DNA of 17,669 nt from Flavobacteriaceae bacterium (GCA_002690085.1 NZDM01000011.1:10364-28032); one strand, 5' to 3'; positions 6,919 to 16,800 are shown, counted from the first letter of the stretch. A program made the numbers and translations. The notes: a model not told the origin generated them from the sequence alone.

Positions 6919-8712
6919 TTAGTGTTGTAGTTCTTCCTCCCCTTGTTTAAGAGGAATATTTTGAGGCACAAAATCATCATCGTATCCGGGCTTGCTGTAA
7001 TCATATGCCCAACGGTGAACATGCGGAATTTTTCCTGGCCAATTCCCATGCATATGCTCAATAGGGGCTGTCCATTCAAGCGTGTTAGAACGCCATGGAT
7101 TTTGCTCGGTTTTCTTTCCATAAAACATGCTGTGAACAAAATTATATAAGAAAACCAATTGAACCAAACCTCCCACTAAGGCAAAAACAGTAATGAGAAC
7201 TTGCACGTCTTGAGTGTCGTCAAAAAGTGGGAAATTACTGTTGGTATAATAACGTCTTGGAAGTCCCGCCATACCGATAAAATGCATAGGGAAAAATACG
7301 CCATAGGCACAAACTGCTGTCACCCAAAAGTGGACGTATCCTAAATTTTTATTTAACATCCGACCAAACATTTTTGGAAACCAATGGTAAACACCAGCAA
7401 ATAGTCCATAAAGTGCTGAAATACCCATCACTAAGTGAAAGTGGGCTACAACAAAATAAGTATCATGTACATTGATGTCTAAGGCACTATCCCCAAGTAT
7501 AATTCCAGTCAGTCCTCCAGTGATAAATGTAGAGACCAATCCAATGGAAAATAACATAGCCGGGTTCATTTGAAGGTTTCCTTTCCATAAGGTTGTAATG
7601 TAGTTAAAGGCTTTAACCGCTGATGGAATCGCAATAAGAAGGGTGGTAAATGTAAAGACAGATCCTAAAAATGGATTCATTCCAGATATAAACATATGGT
7701 GTCCCCAAACAATCGTTGATAAAAAGGCAATGGCAATGATAGAAGCTACCATGGCACGGTAACCAAAAATAGGCTTGCGTGCATTGGTTGCAATGACTTC
7801 GGATGTAATCCCCAAGGCTGGTAACAATACAATATAAACTTCAGGGTGGCCTAAAAACCAAAATAAGTGCTCAAATAAAACCGGAGAACCGCCTTGGTAA
7901 TGAAGAACTTCTCCCTGAATAAAAATATCCGATAGAAAAAATGAGGTTCCGAAACTTCTGTCCATAATGAGAAGCAATGCCGCAGATAACAAAACTGGGA
8001 ATGAAATAACCCCAATCACTGCAGTAATGAAAAAGGCCCAAATCGTCAATGGCAACCTTGTCATAGACATCCCTTTGGTTCTTAAGTTTATTACAGTAAC
8101 AACATAATTTAAAGAGCCTAGTAATGACGAAGCAATAAAAATAGCCATAGAAACGAGCCAGAGTGTCATCCCTGCGCCAGAACCACCTTGTGCCATAGGC
8201 AGGGCACTCAAGGGAGGATAAATGGTCCATCCTGCAGCGGCAGGTCCTGCCTCAACAAAGAAAGAACATACCATAAGGACACTCGATAAAAAGAAGAGCC
8301 AAAATGAAATCATATTTAGAAACCCAGAGGCCATATCTCTTGCGCCAATTTGTAAGGGAATCAAAAGGTTACTAAAAGTTCCACTCAAACCAGCTGTTAA
8401 AACAAAAAACACCATAATGGTACCGTGGATGGTAACCAGTGCCAAATATATGTCGGCATCCATGACACCGCCATCAGCCCATTTCCCAAGCAATGCTTTA
8501 AAAATGATATTGGGTTCTTCAGGCCATGCAATTTGCATGCGCATGAGTAAGGACATTAAGATACCGATAATCCCCATGATGAGGCCGGTAATCAAATATT
8601 GTTTTGCAATCATCTTATGATCTTGACTAAAGATGTATTTTGTGACAAAAGTCTCTTTGTGATGATGACCGTGATCGTCTTCGTGTGTATGGGTTTCGGC
8701 GTGTGTTGACAT
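6919..8712 (-). CDS. coxA: Cytochrome c oxidase subunit I (heme-copper oxidase, A type)
   Basis: A 597-residue inner-membrane protein with about 12 hydrophobic spans; the catalytic subunit that reduces O2 to water and pumps protons. All metal ligands are visible: H96 and H426 (heme a), H424 (heme a3), and H289, H338 and H339 (CuB). The HPEVY motif holds the cross-linked Tyr (Y293) and the D-channel Glu (E291), which makes it A type. D126 (in ARDMA, where APDMA is usual) and N133 line the D-channel entrance, and the K-channel Lys is K367 (AIPSAVKAF). The first 18 residues carry seven histidines (H4, 8, 10, 14, 16, 17, 18) before the first span. It begins 27 bases after coxB and ends the operon at a terminator. 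Given the linkage it most likely sits in a supercomplex with alternative complex III. The subunit III gene is not here. Confidence 0.97.
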   Translation of the reverse strand: MSTHAETHTHEDDHGHHHKETFVTKYIFSQDHKMIAKQYLITGLIMGIIGILMSLLMRMQIAWPEEPNIIFKALLGKWADGGVMDADIYLALVTIHGTIMVFFVLTAGLSGTFSNLLIPLQIGARDMASGFLNMISFWLFFLSSVLMVCSFFVEAGPAAAGWTIYPPLSALPMAQGGSGAGMTLWLVSMAIFIASSLLGSLNYVVTVINLRTKGMSMTRLPLTIWAFFITAVIGVISFPVLLSAALLLIMDRSFGTSFFLSDIFIQGEVLHYQGGSPVLFEHLFWFLGHPEVYIVLLPALGITSEVIATNARKPIFGYRAMVASIIAIAFLSTIVWGHHMFISGMNPFLGSVFTFTTLLIAIPSAVKAFNYITTLWKGNLQMNPAMLFSIGLVSTFITGGLTGIILGDSALDINVHDTYFVVAHFHLVMGISALYGLFAGVYHWFPKMFGRMLNKNLGYVHFWVTAVCAYGVFFPMHFIGMAGLPRRYYTNSNFPLFDDTQDVQVLITVFALVGGLVQLVFLYNFVHSMFYGKKTEQNPWRSNTLEWTAPIEHMHGNWPGKIPHVHRWAYDYSKPGYDDDFVPQNIPLKQGEEELQH

Positions 8713-8739
8713 AGTCTTTATCTATTACAAAATTAGCAA

Positions 8740-9810
8740 TTAGTTTTGAACCAATGAATTTTTAAATAACCGCTGTTCTTTTAACCAATCATTATAATTG
8801 TCTTCGGTTTCAACAATAATTTTCATCTGCATATTGTAATGTGACTTACCACATATTTTATTGCAGAGCAGTAGGTAATCAAATTCGTAACGGTCTAAAG
8901 GTTCCTCGCCTTTGGCTTGTAGCTTTATACTTTTCTCATTTCGAATTTTATTGATGTTGCTAACCTTGTCATAGATTTCGGGGTTAAGGCGCATATCTTC
9001 TGTTGTGATTGTAGGTGTAAAGGCAAATTGCGTAATCATACCAGGAACACAATTCATTTGGGCTCTAAAATGTGGCATGTAGGCAGAATGCAGTACGTCT
9101 TGCGAGCGCATTTTAAATAGGATGGGCCTTCCAACAGGAAGGTGAAGCTCTGTTGTAATAATATCGTCTTGTGCGTTAGGATCAGATTCATCCAAGCCTA
9201 AAATATTGGCATTGTCCAAATTAATCAATCGGACATTGGCTTCACCAAGGACATTGTCCTGACCCGCATAACGTGCTTTCCAGTTAAATTGTTGTGCGTA
9301 TAGTTCAATAACCAATGGATCTTCTTCTTCATCAATGATCATTATATCATTCCAGGTAAACAAGCCATACATGATAAGTCCAGCCAAAACAATTACTGGA
9401 ATGATCGTCCAAATAAATTCTAATTTATCGTTGTCTGCATAAAAGAGCGCTTTCTTCCCTTTTTCACCCTTGTATTTATAAGCAAAATAATGCAGTAGAA
9501 ATTGGGTTATGGTTTGTACTACGAAAATAACCGCCATGGAGATAATCATCAAGCGGTCAATCTCAGGACCATGTTCGGATGCTGAATTAGAAACCAGAGG
9601 CAAGTCGCCCCACAATGCAAAGGAAATGATTGTAATGAGATAAATAAAGCCTAAAAATCCAAGCATTAAATAGCCGTTAATTGAATTGTCTTTATCATTG
9701 GCAACCTGTGAGGCATCACGATTGGTTTGGGTCAAATCAAATATTTTGACCATTTGCCAAATTGCAATGGTGATTCCTAATAAAATTAATATCGTTAATA
9801 AAGCAGTCAT
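8740..9810 (-). CDS. coxB: Cytochrome c oxidase subunit II (CuA subunit)
   Basis: A 356-residue protein that accepts electrons from the heme c proteins at the dinuclear CuA centre and passes them to heme a of CoxA. Four hydrophobic spans are visible (about 2-22, 46-68, 86-110 and 130-152), two more than the usual two, so the N-terminus is extended. The periplasmic cupredoxin domain (about 165-335) has the CuA ligands H241 (VLHSAYMPHF), C316, C320, H324 and M327 in CNKICGKSHYNM. The Glu of the common CSELCG motif is Lys here (K318); that ligand works through its main-chain carbonyl, so CuA could still form. No cytochrome c domain is fused at the C-terminus, so electrons must come from separate hemes, probably ActE or ActA. 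It lies between actF (28-base gap) and coxA (27-base gap). Confidence 0.96.
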   Translation of the reverse strand: MTALLTILILLGITIAIWQMVKIFDLTQTNRDASQVANDKDNSINGYLMLGFLGFIYLITIISFALWGDLPLVSNSASEHGPEIDRLMIISMAVIFVVQTITQFLLHYFAYKYKGEKGKKALFYADNDKLEFIWTIIPVIVLAGLIMYGLFTWNDIMIIDEEEDPLVIELYAQQFNWKARYAGQDNVLGEANVRLINLDNANILGLDESDPNAQDDIITTELHLPVGRPILFKMRSQDVLHSAYMPHFRAQMNCVPGMITQFAFTPTITTEDMRLNPEIYDKVSNINKIRNEKSIKLQAKGEEPLDRYEFDYLLLCNKICGKSHYNMQMKIIVETEDNYNDWLKEQRLFKNSLVQN

Positions 9811-9838
9811 TCTTCTTTACTTTCTTTTTTGAATTTAA

Positions 9839-11302
9839 TTAATAATGAAACTGTTCACTTTCCTTAATAAACGGATTTCCTTTTGGTAGCAACGGCGCTT
9901 TTGAAAGCGCATAAAATACAATTAAAAGGAAAAGTCCTAAAAACAATGCAACGGCACTGAGCTCGGGGAGCCCAATAAACCAGCGATCTCCTACTGTCGC
10001 CGGCATAATCATGTTGAATACATCTATATAATGCCCAAATAATATCACAATTCCTGCCATGACAATAAACCACGGTACGCGTTTGTAATCGCTGTTCATT
10101 AATACCAAAAATGGGAATATAAAGTTGAGGATTAGCATACCAAAAAATGGCAGGTTATAATCTTCAATCCGTGTCACAAAATAAGTGACCTCTTCTGGGA
10201 TGTTGGCATACCATATAAGCATGAATTGAGAAAACCACAAATAGGTCCAGAATACACTGATCCCAAACATAAATTTGGCCAAATCATGTAAATGGCTGTC
10301 GTTGACAAAGTCCATAAGTCCCTTACCCTTTAGATAAATTGTAATTAATGCAATGACCGTAATTCCACTTACAAACATACTGGCAAATACATACCATCCA
10401 AAAAGCGTACTAAACCAATGCGGGTCAACACTCATAATCCAGTCCCAAGACATCATGGATTCGGTGTATATATAAAAAACGAGGAAGGCCGCAGATATTT
10501 GAAAATTTTTCTTGAAATTACTGTTGTCGTTTACATCTGCTAGATCTTGTGCCAAAGAAAATTTTCTAGAAAAATATCGGTATAAACTCCAGCCTGCAAT
10601 GAAAATAAGACCTCGAATTGCAAACCATGTTTTGTTAAGCCATCCAGACTTGCCTTGAATTAATTTGTCGTGTGCAACGACCTCTGGATCCATCCAAATA
10701 AAAATGTGATCGTCCGCCCAAAGTCCGATTGCAAGAACAATAAGCGCCCCTGGCAAAAGATAATAAGTAATGGCTTCCATGACCCTAAACAATACTGGAG
10801 ACCATCCAGCCTGAGCTGCATATTGTATGCCGTAAAATGCTAAGACACCCAATGAAATCATCATAAAAAAGAAAGCCGCTACGTAGAGTGCCGCATAAGG
10901 ACGGTTGTGCATTTGGTGTAAAACGTGTTCTGCATGCTGATCATCATGATGGTTCGCTTCTTTAGGGTGGTTTTCACCATCATGAGTTGATGTGTTATGG
11001 TGATCCTCATGATGATGGCCAGCGTCTTCAGGGTGACCCGCTTTGTGCACAGAATGTATCATCGCTGCATGTGCCTTGCCGTCATCATGTGCAGTATCAT
11101 GCGATGCATGATCTGCTTTGTTGTGTGAATCTTCGCTATGGTAAGCCGCAGCTCCATGGTGTGCGTGTTCATCAGCAAGCATAGCTTTAACATCCTCTAA
11201 GCTTAGATGGTGTAAAGCTGTATAGCTAGAGACCCAACCTGTAGCCCCCACAATAATGAGGGTAATCGCTGTTATTATTAATCTTTTCGAAAGCTTGTAC
11301 AT
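9839..11302 (-). CDS. actF: Alternative complex III subunit ActF (quinol:cytochrome c oxidoreductase membrane subunit)
   Basis: A 487-residue integral membrane protein with about ten spans, related to the NrfD/PsrC-like ActC. In alternative complex III it forms the second large membrane subunit beside ActC. After a first span (about 9-29) comes a long polar loop (about 31-134) extremely rich in His and Asp, with 25 His between residues 46 and 132; the remaining spans begin near residue 137 (YAALYVAAFFFMM). The core is recognisable by stretches such as ESMMSWDWIMSVDPHW and FWTYLWFSQFMLIWYANIPEE, the latter a hallmark of this family. It begins 23 bases after actE and is followed by coxB. Identity is based on sequence signatures plus position at the end of an actA-F array. 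Confidence 0.94.
   Translation of the reverse strand: MYKLSKRLIITAITLIIVGATGWVSSYTALHHLSLEDVKAMLADEHAHHGAAAYHSEDSHNKADHASHDTAHDDGKAHAAMIHSVHKAGHPEDAGHHHEDHHNTSTHDGENHPKEANHHDDQHAEHVLHQMHNRPYAALYVAAFFFMMISLGVLAFYGIQYAAQAGWSPVLFRVMEAITYYLLPGALIVLAIGLWADDHIFIWMDPEVVAHDKLIQGKSGWLNKTWFAIRGLIFIAGWSLYRYFSRKFSLAQDLADVNDNSNFKKNFQISAAFLVFYIYTESMMSWDWIMSVDPHWFSTLFGWYVFASMFVSGITVIALITIYLKGKGLMDFVNDSHLHDLAKFMFGISVFWTYLWFSQFMLIWYANIPEEVTYFVTRIEDYNLPFFGMLILNFIFPFLVLMNSDYKRVPWFIVMAGIVILFGHYIDVFNMIMPATVGDRWFIGLPELSAVALFLGLFLLIVFYALSKAPLLPKGNPFIKESEQFHY
10907..11167 (-). other. Histidine/aspartate-rich loop coded within actF (residues 46-132)
   Basis: This 87-residue segment contains 25 histidines with many Asp, Glu and Ala, in groups such as HAHHG, GHHHEDHH and NHHDDQHAEH. 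It lies between the first and second membrane spans of ActF. It is a low-complexity region rather than a folded domain and resembles metal-binding His-rich linkers. At DNA level it shows as scattered CAT/GAT (ATG/ATC) words, not as a regular tandem repeat. Confidence 0.85.
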
Positions 11303-11325
11303 CTCTTATTTGCGTTTTACTTTTC

Positions 11326-11877
11326 TTATTTTAATAGTTCTGCTCGAAGCGCTTCTACGTAAGCCGTAACTTGCCAGCGTTCCTCTTCATTTAAAAAATT
11401 GGCATAAGAACCCATTGAGTTCTTACCGTAATAAATAACGTGGTAAATACTTCCCGCTGTGATGGCACGGTCTGCATAACTAGGAACCCCTAATATTTTT
11501 TCTCGCTTGACGAGTTTTCCCATACCCGCTCCTTTGTTTCCATGACATATGGCACAATAAATTTCATACAATTCTTTGCCATTTTTAGAATTAACTTCGA
11601 GGGCACTTAAAGGCGATTTTAAAGTTTTTAGCGCAGCATCATAACCTTCATTAGTGTCTTCAAAAGCGTAGAGCGAATGGCCGCGTGCAATGGTGTTTTC
11701 TGGAGGAAGAAGTGCCTCTTGGCTGTTAGGGAAAACATCGTATTCGCCATAGGCTTCATAGCCAACTGGAGCATACATGTTTGGAAAAAACTGATAATTA
11801 GGACGTCTCTTGTCTTGACAAGACCAAAGGCTTGCAACAACCAAAACTAAAACGAATCTATTAATTATATTTCTCAT
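11326..11877 (-). CDS. actE: Alternative complex III subunit ActE, monoheme cytochrome c lipoprotein
   Basis: I choose the ATG at 11877, 4 bases after the actD stop, giving 183 residues; an upstream in-frame ATG at 11892 would overlap actD and only add MPTSA before the signal sequence. The N-terminus (MRNIINRFVLVLVVASLWSC) is a lipoprotein signal with lipobox LWSC, so C20 would carry the lipid anchor. One heme c site CAICHG lies at 108-113, with a likely axial Met in KNSMGSY (M155), as in class I cytochromes c. In the complex ActE takes electrons from the ActA/ActB wire and can donate to the CuA of the oxidase. actF follows after 23 bases. Family length and placement fit well. Confidence 0.94.
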   Translation of the reverse strand: MRNIINRFVLVLVVASLWSCQDKRRPNYQFFPNMYAPVGYEAYGEYDVFPNSQEALLPPENTIARGHSLYAFEDTNEGYDAALKTLKSPLSALEVNSKNGKELYEIYCAICHGNKGAGMGKLVKREKILGVPSYADRAITAGSIYHVIYYGKNSMGSYANFLNEEERWQVTAYVEALRAELLK

Positions 11878-11881
11878 GGCG

Positions 11882-12415
11882 CTAGTGGGCATCTTTTTCT
11901 ACAACATGTAACTCAACTGCACCAGTTTTGGCAAGCAGAGCTTTGAGTTGTTTTTCGTTATCTTGAATGGGAATTTCCATTAAAAAATGGTCATCCGTTG
12001 TTCTAGGGTCTGGATTTTCAGCATTTTTAAAAGGCCACATTCTACTTCTCAAATAAAATGTAATGACCATGAGGTGGGCGGCGAAAAAAACAGTAAGCTC
12101 AAACATAATGGGGACAAATGCTGGCATATTTTCTATGTAACTAAAGCTTGGTTTTCCACCAATATTTTGTGGCCAGTCTTCAATCATGATGAAATTCATC
12201 ATAGCCGTAGCGACGATCAACCCTACACAACCATATAAAAAGGCTGCAATGGCAATACGAGTGGGCTCAAGTCCCATAGCTTTGTCTAAACCATGGACTG
12301 GAAACGGTGTATAAATCTCCTCGATATAATGCTTTTCCGCCTTGACCGCTTTTACAGCGGACATGAGTACGTCATCATCAGTATATAAGGCATGAATAAC
12401 TTTCGTTGTTCCCAT
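11882..12415 (-). CDS. actD: Alternative complex III subunit ActD (DUF3341 family)
   Basis: A 177-residue membrane protein. The soluble N-terminal part (about 1-50) begins with HALYTDDDVLMSAVKAVK and YIEEIYTPFPVHGLDKAMG, the typical DUF3341 signature. Two membrane spans follow (about 52-78 and 100-123), then a charged tail rich in acidic and basic residues. In characterised alternative complex III, ActD is a structural subunit binding no cofactor, packed against ActC. It starts 2 bases after actC, and its stop lies 4 bases before the chosen actE start, so the genes are tightly coupled. Confidence 0.94.
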   Translation of the reverse strand: MGTTKVIHALYTDDDVLMSAVKAVKAEKHYIEEIYTPFPVHGLDKAMGLEPTRIAIAAFLYGCVGLIVATAMMNFIMIEDWPQNIGGKPSFSYIENMPAFVPIMFELTVFFAAHLMVITFYLRSRMWPFKNAENPDPRTTDDHFLMEIPIQDNEKQLKALLAKTGAVELHVVEKDAH

Positions 12416-12417
12416 AC

Positions 12418-13884
12418 TTATTCGTTTTTCTTTTTAACTTTTCCAATAGATTTTGACTTTATAGAGGTGCGTTCATCACTTCCCGTGCCTGACAAACTTT
12501 CTCCAGCTTCTCTAATGTTTTTGTAGCGCTCTCCAGACGATTTTAAAATTGTCTTGACCTCCGCCTGAGCAATGACTGGAAAAGTTCTTGAGTACAGCAA
12601 AAATAACACAAAGAAAAATCCAATCGTCCCAATGAAAATACCAATGTCTACAAATGTCGGTGAAAACATCGTCCATGAGGATGGCAAGTAATCTCTGTGA
12701 AGCGAGGTAACAATAATTACAAACCGCTCAAACCACATCCCAATATTCACAACAATTGAAATGAAGAAGGAAAACATGATGCTTGTTCTTAATTTTTTAA
12801 ACCACATAAACTGAGGCGAGAACACATTGCAAGTCATCATTGACCAATAGGCCCAGGCATAAGGCCCTGTAGCTCTATTTAAGAATGCATATTGTTCGTA
12901 TTCAACACCAGAGTACCAGGCAATGAAAAGCTCCGTGATATAAGCAACACCCACAATAGATCCCGTAATCATGATAACGATGTTCATCAATTCGATGTGC
13001 TGTACCGTAATGTAATCCTCCAAATTACAAACTTTACGCATGATGATAAGCAAGGTATTTACCATCGCAAAACCTGAAAAGATAGCCCCTGCTACAAAAT
13101 AAGGTGGGAAAATAGTGGTGTGCCACCCTGGTATGACTGAAGTTGCAAAGTCAAAAGACACAATAGTGTGTACAGACAATACCAAAGGGGTTGCCAACCC
13201 TGCTAATACAAGAGAAACTTCTTCAAATCGTTGCCAATCTTTAGCCCTTCCGGACCATCCAAAGCTTAAGAGCGAATAAATTTTCTTTTGGAATGGGCGC
13301 ACAGCTCTATCGCGAATCATTGCAAAATCAGGAAGAAGTCCCGTCCACCAAAACACCAAAGACACGGATAGATAAGTGGAAATTGCAAACACATCCCATA
13401 GTAATGGAGAATTAAAGTTAACCCAAAGAGACCCAAATTGATTTGGTATTGGTAGTACCCAATACGCTAACCAAGGGCGGCCCATGTGAATGATTGGAAA
13501 CAAACCAGCCTGTATAACAGAAAAAATAGTCATGGCTTCTGCTGATCTGTTGATCGCCATACGCCATTTCTGCCTAAACAGTAAAAGTACCGCTGAAATC
13601 AATGTCCCCGCGTGACCAATACCTACCCACCAAACAAAGTTAGTAATGTCCCAAGCCCAACCAACAGTTTTGTTGAGACCCCAAGTCCCAATCCCTGTTG
13701 AAATGGTGTAAACCATACAACCAAGACCCCAGGCAAAAGCGGTCAGGGCAATTGAAAAAACAATCCACCAAAGCTTGTTGGCCTTGCCTTCAACAGGCGC
13801 GACCACATCCAAAGTCACGTCGTGATAGGATTTTTCACCTGTAACGAGTGGTCTTCTGATCGGTGCTTCGTAATGAGAGCCCAT
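12418..13884 (-). CDS. actC: Alternative complex III subunit ActC (NrfD/PsrC-like quinol-oxidising membrane subunit)
   Basis: A 488-residue integral membrane protein with about ten spans starting near residue 38. It belongs to the NrfD/PsrC family and in alternative complex III provides the menaquinol oxidation site on the periplasmic side, next to the Fe-S domain of ActB. Visible family features are GIGHAGTLISA (H91), the HMGRPWLAYW motif (H133) and an Asp soon after (D164, in LLWDVFAIS); conserved His and Asp residues in this area are the proposed quinol ligands. The C-terminus is a soluble Lys/Ser-rich tail (KSIGKVKKKNE). The ATG at 13884 lies 13 bases after actB. Nothing appears broken. 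Confidence 0.95.
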   Translation of the reverse strand: MGSHYEAPIRRPLVTGEKSYHDVTLDVVAPVEGKANKLWWIVFSIALTAFAWGLGCMVYTISTGIGTWGLNKTVGWAWDITNFVWWVGIGHAGTLISAVLLLFRQKWRMAINRSAEAMTIFSVIQAGLFPIIHMGRPWLAYWVLPIPNQFGSLWVNFNSPLLWDVFAISTYLSVSLVFWWTGLLPDFAMIRDRAVRPFQKKIYSLLSFGWSGRAKDWQRFEEVSLVLAGLATPLVLSVHTIVSFDFATSVIPGWHTTIFPPYFVAGAIFSGFAMVNTLLIIMRKVCNLEDYITVQHIELMNIVIMITGSIVGVAYITELFIAWYSGVEYEQYAFLNRATGPYAWAYWSMMTCNVFSPQFMWFKKLRTSIMFSFFISIVVNIGMWFERFVIIVTSLHRDYLPSSWTMFSPTFVDIGIFIGTIGFFFVLFLLYSRTFPVIAQAEVKTILKSSGERYKNIREAGESLSGTGSDERTSIKSKSIGKVKKKNE

Positions 13885-13897
13885 AGTTTTAAATTAG

Positions 13898-16800
13898 TTA
13901 TACTTCGTTTTTATTTCTTACTTTAACTTGATAAACCACATTTGGTTTTGTGCCAACATGTTCTAAAAGGTAGTAGGCTCTATCGTCCTCTACCAATTTA
14001 GAAATTGGACTTTCCTTTTCGTTAATGTCCCCAAATCGCATTGCACCACTGCTACAAGCTGCAGAACATGCACAAGCATCGTTAAACTCTCCAGCAACAA
14101 CAGGCCGCCCTTCTCTCTTCGCCTTGAGTATGACCGCTTGGGTCGTTTGAATACAAAAAGAACATTTTTCCATGACACCACGAGACCTTACCGTTACATC
14201 CGGGTTGATGACCATGCGACCAAGATCATTATTCATATGGTAGTCAAACTCATCATTTCCGTTGTAAAGGAACCAATTGAATCGACGGACTTTGTAAGGA
14301 CAGTTATTAGCACAATAACGGGTTCCAACACAGCGGTTATAGGCCATGTGATTTTGCCCTTGTCTCCCGTGAGAACTCGCCGCCACTGGACAAACAGTTT
14401 CGCAAGGCGCATGATTACAATGCTGACACATAATCGGCTGAAATGCAACTTGAGGATTTTCGGATGGAAACTCCATTTCTCCAAAAGTGCTCAAGGAACT
14501 GCCCAAGCCACTAATGTCATTTTTAGTGGTATTGTCTCCTGCAAAGGTTTCATCTGAGGAGTAATAACGGTCAATACGAAGCCAATGCATGTCACGACTT
14601 CTTCTAATTTCTTCTTTTCCAACAACTGGAACATTGTTTTCAGCATGACAAGCAATGACACAAGCGCCACAACCGGTACAGGAGTTCAAATCTATGGACA
14701 GGTTAAAGTGATGTCCAATAGAGCGGTCAAACTCATCCCATAAATCGACATCTGGAGAACTAACAGGCGTTTCCTGGTGATTTAGGGATACAACCGGAGT
14801 TGGGTTCCAATGTTCAGAATCTCTAGTATTGAAAACCTTCAAAGTAGTTTCCTTTATAATGTCTCCTCTACCCATGAGAGTGTTGTGCAATTGAACGCAG
14901 GCAAATTCGTGTTTTCCTCCAGCAGCAGCAATGGCTACTGCCTGGGTGGCATTAAAGTCTTTGTAAAGGGGATAGGCATTGACCCCTGTTTGCATTTCTG
15001 CTTTGAGTCCATTGGTCCTTCCGTAACCGAAGGAAAGGCCTACCGTTCCGCGGGCTTGACCAGGTTGGATAATGACAGGTGCTTTGACCGTGACACCATC
15101 GACCGTGACATTTGCATAAGTGCCATTAAGGCCGCCTGTTGCATCGTGACTGCTTTGATTGAAGAAGTTGCTTGGATCTAAGTAAAGGCCTAAATTTTTG
15201 GCATCATATTCCGATACTGTTAAATAATTATCCCATGTCGTACGTGTCAATGGGTCTGGAAATTCTTGTAGCCAAGGATTATTGGCTTGTTGACCGTCGC
15301 CCATTCCTGTTTTTGGATACAAAGTGAGCTCAAAATCAGAAGATTTTACAGAAGACAAGGTCGAGATAGCGGCGGCCAGACTGAAAGGTGTCTTAGTAAT
15401 TTTTGAAGTGGCAGTGTCTAAGGTGGCTAAAGGAGTGCCTGAGTAAACACCGTCGTGAAGTGCTTGGTTCCAAACACCTTCTTCTTTTAGAATAGTTTCA
15501 GTCCAAAATGACTTTATATAGTCGTGATAATTTAACGCAGAACCGTTGAATACTAACAAAGCCTCTTGAAATTGTTGGGTGTCAAAAAGCGGGCGAATGG
15601 TAGGCTGCATTAGTGCATAGAAACCAGACTTTGTTTCCAAGTCTCCCCATGATTCAAGGTAATGCGGAACAGCCCCTACATATTGAGTTTCGGCAGCAGT
15701 TTCATCATTTTTCATTGTAAATGCTACAGATACTGCAGTTTTTTTAAGTCCTTCCACAAATGCAGAAGTATTTGGGAGTGTATACACTGGGTTAACTCCT
15801 GCCATGATCACGGCTCCAACATTGCCAGCATTCATGTCCTTTACCAACGCTGAAACAGCTTTGTCATTACCTTGTCGTGTTAAAATAATTGTTTCCGGAT
15901 CGAAAGCCTTACTCTTTATGAATTCGTTGATAGCAATGACTAGGCCTTGTGCTTTTTCGTCTTGAACACCAGTCAACACAACAGCATTGGCCCCTGCTTT
16001 GGAAATTTCCTTGGCCGCTGAATCAACGGCTGCTTCAATTGTAGGAGGTAAAGTTACGCTTACAGAGGAACCCGTTAATTTCCCATAAAGTCTTACCAAA
16101 GCTAATTTTTGCTGAGAAGGTTTTAAAGGCACCCGCTTGTCGGCATTGGCCCCAGAAAGTGACATATTGGATTCAAACTGAATGTGTCGAGACATAGTTC
16201 CGTTTTTTGGAACACGTCCTTTAGCGTAAGCAGAATCAAAGCCACCCCCCTGCCAATCGCCAAGAAAATCTGCACCAATAGATACAATAGTTTTGGCCTT
16301 TGAGAAGTCGTAATTTGCAAGTCCTCTTCTACCGTACTTTGCCTCATAAGCATCGGCCGCAAAAGATTCAGAAATAGCATCATATACTACATGAGAAACA
16401 TTTCTGTATTTAGCTTTAAACTCAGAAATTAATTTTGATGTGCTAGGGCTGGCATAGGTTTGAGTCAATAAAACAATCGCTTTGTCCTGAGATTGAACCA
16501 TTTCTAACTTTTCACCGACTTCTTTGTAGAAGTCTTTCCATGAAATATTTTCTCCGTCTTTAAGCGGTCCGGATAGGCGTTGGTTGTCATAAAGGTCCAA
16601 CACGGAAGCTTGCACTCTGGCATTGGTGGTTCCATTCTCGCCTGCCAAACTGTTGCACTCAATTTTTATAGGACGGCCCTCTCTAGTTTTAATCAGGAGG
16701 CTGGCAAAATCATAGCCATTTCCAATGGCCGTGGCGTAGTAATTGGCAACTCCAGGAATGATTTGTTCGGGCTGGACAACGTAAGGAATGGATTTTATGA

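Noticed and set aside
8222..8620. 132-residue open frame on the plus strand opposite coxA
   Set aside because: It lies wholly inside a well-conserved coxA gene on the other strand, has no recognisable domain, and reads as a shadow frame.
10907..11167. CRISPR-like or tandem DNA repeat in actF
   Set aside because: The repeated CAT/GAT words come from His and Asp codons in a low-complexity protein segment; no constant repeat unit or spacer length.
14138..14557. 139-residue open frame on the plus strand opposite actB
   Set aside because: It covers the Fe-S cluster coding region of actB, whose constrained codons keep the opposite frame open; no family signature or start context.
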